64,000 nucleotides of DNA, taken from the NCBI RefSeq assembly GCF_963676685.1, contig NC_092353.1, forward strand, positions 12,673,734 to 12,737,733. Reading direction: 5' to 3'. Below are positions 32,123-45,293 of this stretch, in pieces. Position 1 is the first letter of the stretch, and every line of letters starts with the position of its first letter. A program made the position numbers and the translations under genes. This stretch comes from Mytilus edulis (lineage: Eukaryota; Mollusca; Bivalvia; Mytilida; Mytilidae). Below the pieces are notes generated by a model, which made no database searches, had not been told where the DNA came from, and saw only the letters and a list, made by a program, of their open reading frames with translations.

Positions 32123-32972
32123 TAGTCCGAGATTACTCTGACGTCCAACGGCTGTTTTGCCAGACAAGCTGGGCCATGGGACGTCAGAGCTCGTCCCATA
32201 TCAAAAAGTGGATATTTTCCCACCCAAAATAGATGCGCTGCTTCGTCGCTTCTGATGCCGACTGACGGCCTTGGCATTATATAAATCGGGCATCAATCTA
32301 TTCATTTTTCATTTATCTCTTCATTTATGTAAGTTTCACCTACCTGCGAACCTTTATTTTTCCATATTTTAACAGTTTTCACAGTGACCCATCGATTTCG
32401 ACATTTTGACTTTCACTTTCAAATGGACGTCAAGTTACGAGAGAGTTCGTGGTCTCGAGACTCAAAATATGCAAATATTTATATTTTTTCACCTCCTTCA
32501 TAGGAGATCGATGTTTAACATTTAGTAGCAACCACGATTTTCACCTCCTTTACAGGAGATCGGTATGAAGCATTTAGTTCCGACCATTTTGCTCTCGGAC
32601 ATTTAGATAACTTGCATCGTAAATGAACGAGATGTTACATTATGTTCATTTGCATAAATCATCACTGTTTTCTCGTGGTCACGTGATTATCTTTGAAAAT
32701 GAAAGGCAAAATGCCGAAATCGATGGGTCACTGTGAAAAATAAAGGTTCGCAGGTAGGTGAAACTTACATAAATGAAGAGATAAATGAAAAATGAATAGA
32801 TTGATGCCCGATTTATATAATTCCAAGGCCGTCTGTCGGCATCAGAAGCGACGAAGCAGCGCATCTATTTTGGGTGGGCAAATATCCACTTTTTGATATG
32901 GGACGAGCTCTGACGTCCCATGGCCCAGCTTGTCTGGCAAAACAGCTGTTGGACGTCAGAGATCTCGGACCA
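32123..32972. mobile_element. Long-TIR element (Mutator-like MITE/fold-back), copy 1
   Basis: An 850-bp element with terminal inverted repeats of about 280-300 bp (ends tagtccgagat and atctcggacca), flanked by a 9-bp direct repeat attcagaat (32114-32122 and 32973-32981), which looks like its target-site duplication. The left arm carries a 16-bp insert absent from the right arm. The centre has a doubled ~52-bp unit (ttcacctcctt.aggagatcg). No transposase. Long TIRs with a 9-bp duplication are typical of Mutator-like elements. Duplicate at 43596-44445. Confidence 0.8.
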
Positions 32973-35052
32973 ATTCAGAATCTATATATAATTTATGAAA
33001 CTTTAAAGTTTAACCAAATACACCTTAATCTATTTCTGGAGTAGAAAATCCTTAAAACTATGCCTTTAACTTCCTAGATTTAATTATACCAACATGTAGT
33101 AAATATCATGTATTGTATGTTTTTTTTTTTTAAACCAGACAAAACAGAAATGATGATTTTTATCTTCTTCAAATTATGATGCAATAGATAGAAAAATCTC
33201 CTTAAATGACAAAGAAATCCATGTAACAAAATGCCTTTTTTATAATCAACTATAAAACTATATGGGAATCATACATTGTTCCTTCAAATAGCAGAATCTA
33301 TCTACAAATCCAAAATATATCCAAAAGGCTTAATACAATACAAAAAGGATGTACTTGAGCACTATTTACATGGACCGAGAAAACTGAATATAATTCCTAC
33401 TTAAAATTAAGATGCTACTTTTCTTTCTTGAATTACTAGTATGACTTGTTCAAAGTCAATATAATAACAGATCCAATTTGTCTTTGTGGATAAAACATTG
33501 TAATTGTACACCATTTTCTTTTAGACAGTACTTTATATACAGACCAGAGAGAAATTTTTATGTCAAAAAAATCTTATATAGCTCCTTGATGACCTTAAAT
33601 TGAATGTTGAGTTACTAAACTTCTGGTAATGCGAACATCTCGTATGAACAATCCATGAACAAAACGTTTATATTTTAAACGTTACTCGAGTTTATAGAAA
33701 GGTTCGTGAAATGTTTTCTCCTATGCTACTGAGTAATGGATTTGCTGTCCATTCACGACATCATCATTACCAATTTTTCCGTTATAATTTATTGTTTCAC
33801 TTACTTCAATGGCTAGGCTCGACCCAGCCAACCAACCAAGATGGCCGCCATGGCTAAAAATAGAACATAGGGGTAAAATGCAGTTTTTGGCTTATAACTC
33901 AAAAACCAAAGCATTTAGAGCAAATCTGACATGTGGTAAAATTCTTTATCAGGTCAAGATCTATCTGCCCTGAAATTTTCAGATAAATCGAACAACCCGT
34001 TGTTGGGTTGCTGCCCCTGAATAATTTTAAGAAAATTTTGCTGTTTTTGGTTATTATCTTGAATATTATTATAGATAGAGATAAACTGTAAACAGCAATA
34101 ATGTTCAGCAAGGTAAGATTTACAAATAAGTCAACTTGACCGAAATGGTCAGTTGACCCCTTTAGGAGTTATTGCCCTTTATAGTCATTTTTTAACCATT
34201 TTTCGTAAATCTTAGTAATCTTTTAGAAAAATTTTCTCCTCTGAAACTACTGGGCCAAATTAAACCAAACTTGGCCACAATCATCTTTTGGGTTAGTAGT
34301 TTGAAAAATGTGTCCGATGACCCGGCCATCTAACCAAGATGGCCGCCATGGCTAAAAATAGAAAATGGGGTAAAATGCAGTTTTTGGCTTATAACTCAAA
34401 ACCCAAAGCATTTAGAGCAAATCTGACATGGGGGTAAAATTATTTATCAGGTCAACATTTATCTGCTCAGAAATTTTTAGATGAATCGGACAACCCGTTG
34501 TTGGGTTGCTGACCCTGAATTGTTAGTTTTAAGGAAATTTTGCTGTTTTTGGTCATTATCTTGAATATTATTATTGATAGAGATAAACTGTAAACAACAA
34601 TAATGTTCAGCAAAGTAAGATTTACAAATAAGTCAACATGACCGAAATGGTCAATTGACCCCCTTAGGAGTTATTGTTCTTTATAGTCAATTTTTAACAA
34701 TTTTCATAAAATTTGTAAATTTTTACTAACATTTTCCACTGAAACTAATGGGCCAAGTTCATTACAGATAGAGATAATTTTAAGCAGCAAGAATGTTCAG
34801 TAAAGTAAGATGTACAAACACATCACCATCACCAAAACACAATTTTGTCATGAATCCATCTGCTTCCTTTAATATTCACATAGACCAAGGTGAGCGACAC
34901 AGGCTCTTTAGAGCCTCTAGTTTTGCCTCGGTACAGACATGAGGAATTAACTAAGACTTCCTTATATTTTGTTAATTTCTAATAGGCCTACAAAACATAT
35001 TCAATTGAAATCAGTGAAAATAAAGATAAAATGAAATTTAATTTATGATTAG

Positions 35053-35154
35053 ACTGCAGTAAAAATCCTTGTGTGTTTGGAACATGTCATACTAGTCCTA
35101 CTGGTTTCAATTGTGCATGTGCTGCCGGGTATTCTGGACATCATTGTGATAAAG
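35053..35154 (+). CDS. EGF-like domain 7, duplicated exon
   Basis: Identical to 23580-23681 including its acceptor and donor. There is no signal peptide or other EGF exon in this copy, so it can be expressed only by read-through from copy 1 or from a new promoter. Its 1-1 phase would let it join in frame after any upstream exon of the gene. Confidence 0.6.
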
Positions 35155-35358
35155 GTAACCATTTTGTTATTTGGACAATACAAATGCAATAGTGTTACTG
35201 CTTTCACAATAACATAATGTAATAAGTATCATTTTTTTTTAGTTTTACAAGTAATTCTTAAAAAAAGATGTTCAAAAGAGAACTTTTATTAGTGTTTGTT
35301 CATTTAAGAATGTTTCACTTTTAAGATCAGTAAAATTATGAATATTACTTCATTATAG

Positions 35359-35706
35359 CACTAACAGTATTAAGCACAGCAACATTAGGATCAACTTCAA
35401 CGTTAACAACGTTAGGAGAAACTTCAACTTTAACAACGTCAATAGGATCTTCAACTTTAACAACATCAAGAAGACCATCTACTTTAACAACGTCAAGAGG
35501 ACCTTCAACTTTAACAACATCAGGTGGACCTTCAACTTTAACAACATCAGGTGGACCTTCAACTTTAACAACGTCAGGTGGACCTTCAACTTTAACAACA
35601 GCCAGTTCTATTTGTAGAGATAGTTCGTATGTGGCGTGTTCTGATCAACATGTTTGCGCAGATCCTTCATTGAAACGATTATGTCCTTTCAGTTGTGGGC
35701 TATGTA
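35359..35706 (+). CDS. Ser/Thr repeats plus ShK domain 1, duplicated exon
   Basis: Copy of 23886-24233 with the same number of 27-bp units and intact splice sites. An unchanged repeat number in such a length-unstable tract again argues that the duplication is extremely young or artefactual. Confidence 0.6.
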
Positions 35707-37064
35707 GTAAGATATGTTAAAAATGTTAAAGTTGAAATTCACTCCCAACCCTATCAACCACTTTTTACACTATATGCTTGTTGATGTAAGGGAGCGAAAC
35801 AGTCAAATAAATCATTTTTTTTTTTATATCAATTATTTTTTCCGATTTAAATAAGTTATCAAAATAGATTTTCTGTGGATTTTCTTTTCATTATGTCCCA
35901 TCACTACGGTTTCAACTTCCTCGAAGAAATTGTATGAAATACAATTTATCGTGCTTTCTTACGTCTGCTCAGAAGCTCCGTAAGTCTCATATCACGGTTT
36001 TTTCTTTCATTTTTTTTTTAAATAAATAATACCGGCCCAAGACCACAATAGTTCCCTTTAATTATAGTGTATTTTTTCTTTATTTTTTTTTCTTTCCCTT
36101 TCTCATTCATTTCTTAGCTTTTCTGGGGTGGAAATGAAAGAAGAGAGCTGAAATAAACTTTTAGATGTTTTATTTTAACTGATTTTAATAAGGAAAGAGT
36201 GATTAGGCCAGGTGCAAAAAGGTAATATTTACACTTTTCGGATCATCTCTTGACTTGCCTATAGGGGTATGGATGCGTATTGGCCAAATTTGTATGATGT
36301 AAACATGCAATTTTTCTGAAAATTGCAAAAATTTTTGGACTTGTACTGTACATTACACACACAAAAAATTAGACAAAAAGAATAGGCAAAACTTTTTTAA
36401 TACGAAAAAACGTTATAAAGAAATGATAGAGGAATTAATTGTGGTCTCGGGCCTACCGTTAGTTTTCTCGTTACTAATGTTTAACATTGACGTCATTCGG
36501 GTTCTTTTGTATCTGACTGCGATATGGGATTTGATAATTGTTAAAGGCCGTACGGTAACCTGTAGTTGTTAATTTCTGTGTCATTTTGGTCCCCTAATGA
36601 GAGTTGTCTCATTGGCAATCATACCACATCTTCTTTTTTATTTGAGAAGAGAGCAAGCATTATCAGCGACGTCACAGTGTGAGAGGAGAAGTTATCAAGC
36701 TTGCTTTCGTCAATCGTAAAACTTAGTGAAAGAGAGGGTGAAAACGACCAGTTATAGAATGTTAAACAGATTATTGGAGTTTTGCGTTTATCTATCGTAA
36801 ATTATATGCCGCTCGACAAAAAGGTTCACATTGTGGCACGCGGTTGATATTTTACGATATCAATATGTTGAAAACCCGACAACCTATAATACATTTGTCT
36901 TATTTGACAACTTCGTTGGATAATATTAAAAAAGAAGAAGCGGTATGATTTCCTAGCATACACCTCTCCACAAGACAACTTTTTCCAAAATTTAACATTA
37001 CTATCATATGTGTTGCTACATTATATATTTGTCAAACTATAATCTCTTTGCTATTTTCAAACAG

Positions 37065-37157
37065 GTTGTGAAGACAATGCACTTGCGACCTGCTCGTCAT
37101 TATTATGTTCTGATCATAATTTAAAGCTTCTTTGTCAGAAGACCTGCGGTGTGTGTG
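37065..37157 (+). CDS. ShK domain 2, duplicated exon
   Basis: Copy of 25593-25685 with acceptor aacag and donor gtgcgt preserved and all six cysteines present. Confidence 0.6.
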
Positions 37158-37388
37158 GTGCGTATTCTTCAAATTCAAATCATTTAATGCGTTCTTTCTT
37201 TTGTTTTAAATTATCTGATAAAATATTACATGTATATATTTTTTTCATGTTAATGATATTCTAACCGACTGTAAATGATTTTTGCTTAAATCTTATTTTT
37301 TTGAAATGTATTTTGAATGTAATGACGTACAAGTATTTTTGTAAAATAAATCAGAAATTTAACTACATGTATTTTAAATATTTCATAG

Positions 37389-37528
37389 GGAAAAGTAATA
37401 GTAGTGCAACACCAACCACCTGGTTACATGTTCCGGAAGTAAGTAGTGCAACATCTACCAAAGGATCAAACGTACCTGGAACAATCAGTGCCACACCTAC
37501 CACGTGGATACATATTCTGGGAAAATAA
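37389..37528 (+). CDS. Terminal coding exon, duplicated
   Basis: Copy of 25917-26056, including the stop codon and downstream AATAAA. If transcription ran past the first polyadenylation site and the first terminal exon were skipped, this exon would end a longer protein with a repeated EGF7-ShK1-ShK2 block. This is inference from exon phases only. Confidence 0.6.
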
Positions 37529-39121
37529 ATAAATCGTCAATAGAAATTATTTATCAAATTATGATAAATTTTCACTATGTAGGAAAAATAAATATTTTTG
37601 AAATTAATTTATCTGCATTTGGGAAAGCATCATGTAGTCAACATCTAATCATTTTTTTACTCAAGCAATTGAGTTAATCTCTGGACAATAATTCCGTCAT
37701 TTAGTTCTTGGGAGAAAACACCAGCCTGCTAGTCTTTACTTTGAAGCAAGACTACAATGTTTCTATCTTTTTCGTCATTTTTATTCTGTATGTGTAGATT
37801 GAATTAAGATATTTTACAAGATTGCGACCTGTAGTCGTCCGGTACTTTATTGATTTTGTAGGATGAAATATCATGATTTGAAGTACATTAATTGAAATTA
37901 AAAACGAATGGTATCATGGCGATGGCGATCAAAAAGTTCGTTTCTATGTGTCTAGGCGGGTTTTTTTTATTGCGCTTCGGTGATCCGGTTGTTCCTTCGT
38001 TTCTCTCTTATAGTTCTAGTGTTTTCTTTGATTTTGGTGTGTTAACCGGATTTGTTTTTTCTCAATCGTTTTTTAAAATATACGATGTGTTTTCCTCGGT
38101 TTCAGTTTGTAACCCGGATTTTTTTTTCTCAATTGATTTATAACTTTTGAAAATCGGTATACTACTGTTATTTATCATGATGTCATTTTTTTTTCAAACT
38201 ACGCATAATGAGGTTGAGAAAAGTTTTACGTAACTGCAACATTTTTAAAATGGTTTTCTTTTTTATATGGTATTATACATGTACAGTAATAGAAAAACAA
38301 AGTAAATGGGGTCTCCATACTTGACACAAAATCAGTAATTGCACAGCAAATAAACACACAAAAAGCAAAGCTTGAAACACCCTCACCCCACTGCAATTTT
38401 AAAATGGCCCTTATCACCGGCTTCGGTTGAATTTTTTCAAAAAATCATCTGGATAGACTATGTCAAATATAACGCCACCTCATCGGGCTCGGTAAAACAA
38501 AAATAAATATACTGTAGAGTAGCACATATTTAAAACAGGTTTCTACGCATAGGTTTCTACGCATAGGTATATATCTTAAAATAAATGTAGCGTATCAACA
38601 CCACCATCTACATTGTACGTTGAACTATCGAACTTGACCAATACTCAACATATCCTGTGAGCGCAATAAATTTAGTAATTTTGTAAGATAAATCAAAAAT
38701 ATGCAAGCAAGTATTAAGTATGATAGAGAATATTAATAACAAAGCAAAATAATAAAAGGGGGTTACCACTTCAGTTTAATAATGTGTATCTATTATACAG
38801 TCATTTTATAAAATTTACTGTTTGCAAAACTATTCATTATTCTTGATAATAATGACGTTTTTGTCCAAGGCGAATAACCCTGGCCTCACAACTTTTTGGA
38901 ACTTTTGGTCCTCGGCGATCTTCAACTTTTTAGTTGAACTATGGCTTTCAAAATTTCATCTGAGCATAGTTTTGTGTGGACGTAGAGAGCGTCTGGCGTA
39001 TAAAAATATATTTTTAACCCGTTGCCTTTTGGTGGATATTATTTGTTTGTTTCTCTGTCCTATATTTCCTCCCATTTATTTATTGTAGCCCTGTCGTGTA
39101 ATGTGTCATTTTAATGTTATA

Positions 39122-40862
39122 ATTAACACTGCCATTAAAGCGTGCATAAGATCTGGTGGTAGATTGCACACTGCACTTCTGTGGGTGAAAGTCCATGCCC
39201 CAAGTTTGTAGAGATCTTCTTGTAGTATATTAGTATCAGCAGGAGATGTTATCGTTCTGTATACGATACAATTTAATAAGGCCGTTAGTTTTCTAGTTTG
39301 AATTGTTTTACATTATCTTATCGGGACCTTTTATAGCTGACTATTCTGTATGGGCTTTGCTAATTGTTGAAGGCCGTACGGTGACCTATATTTGTTAATG
39401 TCTGTGTCATTTTGGTCTCTTGTGGACAGTTGTCTCATTGGCAACCATACCACATCTTCTTTTTTAAATTGAGTGCAAATAGTCGTGTGTTGGATGTTAT
39501 GTTGTCATGTAAGTCATTGATAAATAGGAGGAACAGTAACGGTCTAAGTATAGTCCCTTGGGGACTCCAATAACCACAGGTACGTTCTCTGGCGAGTCTT
39601 CCTTAACGATGACTCTTTGGGTACGTTTAGCTAGGAACGATTGAATCCACTTGTGTTTTTGACCTGTAACTTCATAATGCTGTAGTTTGTTTAGCAGCCG
39701 TTTATGTGGGAAACAATTAAAGGTCTTAGAAAAGTCAAGGATAACAACATCCATCTGCTCTCTTTTGTCTAGTGCTGCTGCAAGATCATGACAAGGCGTG
39801 ATGAGTCGAGTATCACAGCTTCGTATTGCTCTGAAACCATGCTGGCAGTTGGTTAATATTTTGTGATTGTCTAGATGTTTTAAGGTGTTACTGATAATGA
39901 TGTGTTCCAGGAATTAACTGCTTAGACCGATGAGTGTAACAGTTCTATCGGTTCTAGCATCATATCTGTTTCCTTTCTTAAGGATTATGTACCCTTGTGT
40001 TAATTCAATGCTAAACATATGGAAATTTGATAGAAAATACAAGGATAAATGTATCCTTGTACCCTCATATTTTGCAATTTCATGACTGATAGATATAAGA
40101 TTATTGCATGCAGTGCTAGCATTGATTTCCTTTTAAAAAACGAGTTTATTAATGTAGCTATTGGTTTAAACAAATCAAATATATGGACCAAATCAAGTAC
40201 ACCTTTTAGGGTGCGCTCGACTTTAGTGACTCAGCACGAGGTATTTTGTAATTTACAGACTGCTTAGAACTTTTTGTAAAAAATAAACACTAGCACATCA
40301 TAGAAAAGCAAGTGAGTAATATATGTTTCAAATTTTATAACAAAAATCTCTTTATTAAAGGCTGTGGATTTTCTATAAAAATCTTGATTTATTTGCCACA
40401 AAGTACTCTTTGTCTATTAAATTCAATGAAACAATAAAAAATAATGCTTTGCATCAAGTTTCCCCTGTAGTTTTGATACTATTGAAGTTTGAAAAATTTG
40501 TACAAAAATGGCTACAGAAGGGGTCATAAACCTTAAATGTTGCAGTTAGGTTTGCTTGTTTTCAGTTTTCTGGCACTGTACCAGATCGAATACTGGCATT
40601 AACTACAATACATAAAAGGGTTGCTCAGCACATTCCCTTAAAATTCTGGCTCGTATTTTATCAGGATTGAATGCTTTACTCGGGTTGCATTTGTTTAATA
40701 GCTTTCTAACGCCTTCTGCTGTGGCTGTTTTCTTTGGAATTGGTGGATATTGTTTACCTGTTTGTTCAGATGAAAGGGGTGGCACTGTTGATCTTTGTAA
40801 CACACATAATTTACTTTTCAGTTTGAATAGTACAAAAATGCATGAATGAATTCTAAAATTGA
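39122..40862 (-). pseudogene. LINE reverse-transcriptase remnant, copy 2
   Basis: Duplicate of 27650-29390 with the same frameshifts and the same two nested insertions (39267-39477 and 39987-40532), showing that all of them predate the duplication. Confidence 0.8.
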
Positions 40863-42106
40863 AGAGATTAATGAAATTGAGAATGGAAATATAAACTGTT
40901 TCTCAGATGGAGTCCTTATAGGTTGAACAAAAATGCCCGTTTGGTATAAATCTAAAACTGAGACATTTTCTTAAAACACGTAAAGAGGTATGCATTGTTA
41001 TACAATTTTTATTGAATATTTTATATTTGTGAATACTAATACCAAACTATCATACAAAATTAAAACAGACATAGAACGTAAGATGGTGTATTGCTTCGGT
41101 AATAGATTGTATTACCATATATACGTTGTATAGAAAATGATAATAAGGGATCAGATTTACATTGTGTCATCTGAAAACATTATACGTGTATTTGTTTATT
41201 TAAAATCCTTATTGTTCGTAGGTTGTCAAATTTGAGCCTCGAAGTAGAGCATAATTTGAGTATATGAAGATTCTGAACCATCAATTACCGCTGTTTATTT
41301 GACTGCTTTTTAATAGTTTGTCCTGTAGGGGTGCCCTTACTTCACAACTTAGTTGCTGGCTTTGTTATACCCGTGCTCTGGAAATTGTTTCCACATCTAC
41401 GGTTATTTGTTGTTATAATTTAAGAAAGGTAACTGCATCTATTTCATTTTTTCATCTTTCCATGAGCTAGAGTTCGACAATATTCTTCTTCGGCACATTG
41501 CAGTCAAGATGGTAGTCTGCAATTCTCAACATTTTCTACCTTCATTTGTCAGATTTTAAGAACTTTGCAGCATTTAACAATGTACTGCGTTTACAATTGG
41601 GTCTTTAATTTAACACTTGTACGTATATATATATCAAACCACATGAATTCGTACTTTGGACGATTTAAGATAGTGAAATAAAAAAAAAATGATTGCCTTC
41701 GCTTATTTAACACAGAATTTGGTATACTGGTAAGAAAGTAGATGCATCTTTAGGAGATAGATCGCTTAATCCAGAGTTAATACTAAGTATGATTGAATGA
41801 GACATTGTATTTGAAGAAGAATATTTTCTTTATAGCAACATTTTGCTATACATGTAGTGTAGTAATAAGGATTCAAAAGAGTACACAAGTGGCTACATGA
41901 TTTATTTATCATCTATCAAAACTATCATTTATGATTACATGAGTATACAAAGAATGGTCCATCTATCGAATACGTTTGATTCAAACCGTTTTTGTTCTTT
42001 CAAAATATTTTGTTTGAGACGACGTCATACTCATACTGCATCATTTCTGTGTTTGAACTTCGGTACGTCGAACAATGGATTGATATCTTGATTTGAATTT
42101 CAATTT

Positions 42107-42185
42107 AATTAAAAACCGATCTCTATTCGCTCCCGTTTTCACGACATATAAGAACACGGGAGCGATTAGAGATCTGTTTTTAATT
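42107..42185. repeat. Fold-back, copy 2
   Basis: Duplicate of 30635-30713. Confidence 0.75.
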
Positions 42186-42353
42186 AGATTTTGATAATTT
42201 CTGTATCGCAGCAGAAATATTTGAAAATGATTAAATCGATATCTAGGTTTGGGTTCAATAGTGTACATAGAATATGCGTACATTTCAAGCAGGCAAACAT
42301 GACCTTGTAAGTTCAAGGATGAAAGGTTACTGGTTTTCCATAAAAAAAAAAAA

Positions 42354-42437
42354 TGTTTACATGTGGACTTTTTAAATCTGTGTATTGCAAAAGCAGAAAA
42401 AAAGCTTTTGCAATACACAGATTTAAACATGTAAACA
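42354..42437. repeat. Strong hairpin, copy 2
   Basis: Duplicate of 30881-30964. The poly-A run just upstream is one base longer here than in copy 1. Confidence 0.7.
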
Positions 42438-43595
42438 ATTTTTTTAAAAACTGGTAAAAATCAAATCAAAATCGGATAGAAAATCGTACTGTGAATATGC
42501 ACCTTCAGTTGGTTGTTGGTACAAAACATCTAGATATAAGAAAATGTAGTATGTGTGTGTGCTTATGAGACACAACTCTCCATTCAAGTTATTATTTTTT
42601 AAAGTAAACCTTTATAGGTCAAAGTATGGTCTTCAACACGGAGCCTTGGTTCACACCGAACAGCAAGCTATAAAGGGCCCACAATAATTACAGTGTAAAA
42701 CCATTCAAACGGGGTTAGGGTTGATGAGTTTAATGCTGTAGTGTTTTGTCGTCTATAATTGTTTTCTTTTTTTTCTATTTGTGGTTTTTATGTCCCTTTT
42801 CAATTTCACCCTTCTTGGTATATCCTTATAGTTTTCGAATGTATGTTCCCATTGCCATCGTTGCCTGTGTGTGTAACAGACAAAACGGGGCTACATGTGA
42901 AGGTGTTTTCTATAGCATTTTATTATTTAAATATTTATTGTTTAATTCACTGTAAGCTGTTTAAGAGCACATTTAGTCAGAGTAATTACTTTGTAAACCA
43001 CTTAATTGTATAACATTTCTACATAGTAGATTATTTCACGTTTAGAACAGATGTAAGATACATATAAGTTAATCTTAATCTTGATGTATGCTCTTAAATA
43101 TAAATAAAAAAAAAATATCTAAACATTCATTGCATAATGCATGATTTGACATTGAAAAACAGTCATTATCATCATCTGAATAAAAGAAAAATCGATTTTA
43201 AATTGATATGGTATATAAAAAGCCATTAAAGTATCTTTTTGATACAGAAAGTACTATAGTCGCATACAAGTCGTGAACCCCGTATGTAAGAGGTTAAATA
43301 TGCTGACGCCTGTGTCTGCTTTTAGGAGCAACTATAATCAAGTAGTCTAGTATGTACATGGTAATATGGTAGAAGGAACAAAAGATTCTAGGAAGGTTTC
43401 ATTTCTATTTGTTAAAGGAAAAATGCTTATATAAACAGTGGCATACTGAAGTCAATCCGTAATTTAGTAGTTTTTGAATCCTGATCCATGGAAACACAAA
43501 ACGAATCCATTATAACTTTGTACACCAGTCACATGTTTCGACTACAAACACGCTTGCTGTCCGAATAAAGTACAAATTTGAAGAGCATTCAGAAT

Positions 43596-44445
43596 TAGTC
43601 CGAGATTACTCTGACGTCCAACGGCTGTTTTGCCAGACAAGCTGGGCCATGGGACGTCAGAGCTCGTCCCATATCAAAAAGTGGATATTTTCCCACCCAA
43701 AATAGATGCGCTGCTTCGTCGCTTCTGATGCCGACTGACGGCCTTGGCATTATATAAATCGGGCATCAATCTATTCATTTTTCATTTATCTCTTCATTTA
43801 TGTAAGTTTCACCTACCTGCGAACCTTTATTTTTCCATATTTTAACAGTTTTCACAGTGACCCATCGATTTCGACATTTTGACTTTCACTTTCAAATGGA
43901 CGTCAAGTTACGAGAGAGTTCGTGGTCTCGAGACTCAAAATATGCAAATATTTATATTTTTTCACCTCCTTCATAGGAGATCGATGTTTAACATTTAGTA
44001 GCAACCACGATTTTCACCTCCTTTACAGGAGATCGGTATGAAGCATTTAGTTCCGACCATTTTGCTCTCGGACATTTAGATAACTTGCATCGTAAATGAA
44101 CGAGATGTTACATTATGTTCATTTGCATAAATCATCACTGTTTTCTCGTGGTCACGTGATTATCTTTGAAAATGAAAGGCAAAATGCCGAAATCGATGGG
44201 TCACTGTGAAAAATAAAGGTTCGCAGGTAGGTGAAACTTACATAAATGAAGAGATAAATGAAAAATGAATAGATTGATGCCCGATTTATATAATTCCAAG
44301 GCCGTCTGTCGGCATCAGAAGCGACGAAGCAGCGCATCTATTTTGGGTGGGCAAATATCCACTTTTTGATATGGGACGAGCTCTGACGTCCCATGGCCCA
44401 GCTTGTCTGGCAAAACAGCTGTTGGACGTCAGAGATCTCGGACCA
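43596..44445. mobile_element. Long-TIR Mutator-like element, copy 2
   Basis: Duplicate of 32123-32972 with the same flanking 9-bp direct repeat (43587-43595 and 44446-44454). Confidence 0.8.
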
Positions 44446-45293
44446 ATTCAGAATCTATATATAATTTATGAAACTTTAAAGTTTAACCAAATACACCTTA
44501 ATCTATTTCTGGAGTAGAAAATCCTTAAAACTATGCCTTTAACTTCCTAGATTTAATTATACCAACATGTAGTAAATATCATGTATTGTATGTTTTTTTT
44601 TTTTAAACCAGACAAAACAGAAATGATGATTTTTATCTTCTTCAAATTATGATGCAATAGATAGAAAAATCTCCTTAAATGACAAAGAAATCCATGTAAC
44701 AAAATGCCTTTTTTATAATCAACTATAAAACTATATGGGAATCATACATTGTTCCTTCAAATAGCAGAATCTATCTACAAATCCAAAATATATCCAAAAG
44801 GCTTAATACAATACAAAAAGGATGTACTTGAGCACTATTTACATGGACCGAGAAAACTGAATATAATTCCTACTTAAAATTAAGATGCTACTTTTCTTTC
44901 TTGAATTACTAGTATGACTTGTTCAAAGTCAATATAATAACAGATCCAATTTGTCTTTGTGGATAAAACATTGTAATTGTACACCATTTTCTTTTAGACA
45001 GTACTTTATATACAGACCAGAGAGAAATTTTTATGTCAAAAAAATCTTATATAGCTCCTTGATGACCTTAAATTGAATGTTGAGTTACTAAACTTCTGGT
45101 AATGCGAACATCTCGTATGAACAATCCATGAACAAAACGTTTATATTTTAAACGTTACTCGAGTTTATAGAAAGGTTCGTGAAATGTTTTCTCCTATGCT
45201 ACTGAGTAATGGATTTGCTGTCCATTCACGACATCATCATTACCAATTTTTCCGTTATAATTTATTGTTTCACTTACTTCAATGGCTAGGCTC

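Larger units (their letters stand above)
22348..33820 (+). repeat. Large tandem duplication, copy 1 (11,473-bp unit)
   Basis: This segment is repeated head-to-tail at 33821-45293. The left end lies inside the 'ggctcacctgg' element; the right end is in non-repeat sequence reading ggctaggctcga. The join at 33820/33821 shows only a 2-bp GA microhomology. In the parts I compared, the copies differ only by a poly-T run (12 against 11 bases, near 24342) and a poly-A run (11 against 12, near 30870). The unit holds EGF7, both ShK exons, the terminal exon, a LINE remnant, a long-TIR element and two fold-back structures. Confidence 0.95.
33821..45293 (+). repeat. Large tandem duplication, copy 2
   Basis: Direct second copy of 22348-33820. 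It begins abruptly inside the 'ggctcacctgg' element (its first 189 bp are missing) and ends at ctcga before sequence that is unique in the window. Correspondence is +11,473 up to the poly-T run, +11,472 to the poly-A run, then +11,473 again. Near-identity over 11 kb in a taxon known for high heterozygosity points to a very recent event or an assembly duplication. Confidence 0.95.

Noticed and set aside
32679-32864. 61-codon minus-strand open frame
   Set aside because: Falls inside the inverted-repeat arm of the long-TIR element.
42041-42430. 129-codon minus-strand open frame in the duplicated copy
   Set aside because: Exists only because a one-base poly-A difference joins two shorter frames across the fold-back repeats; the corresponding frame in copy 1 is broken.
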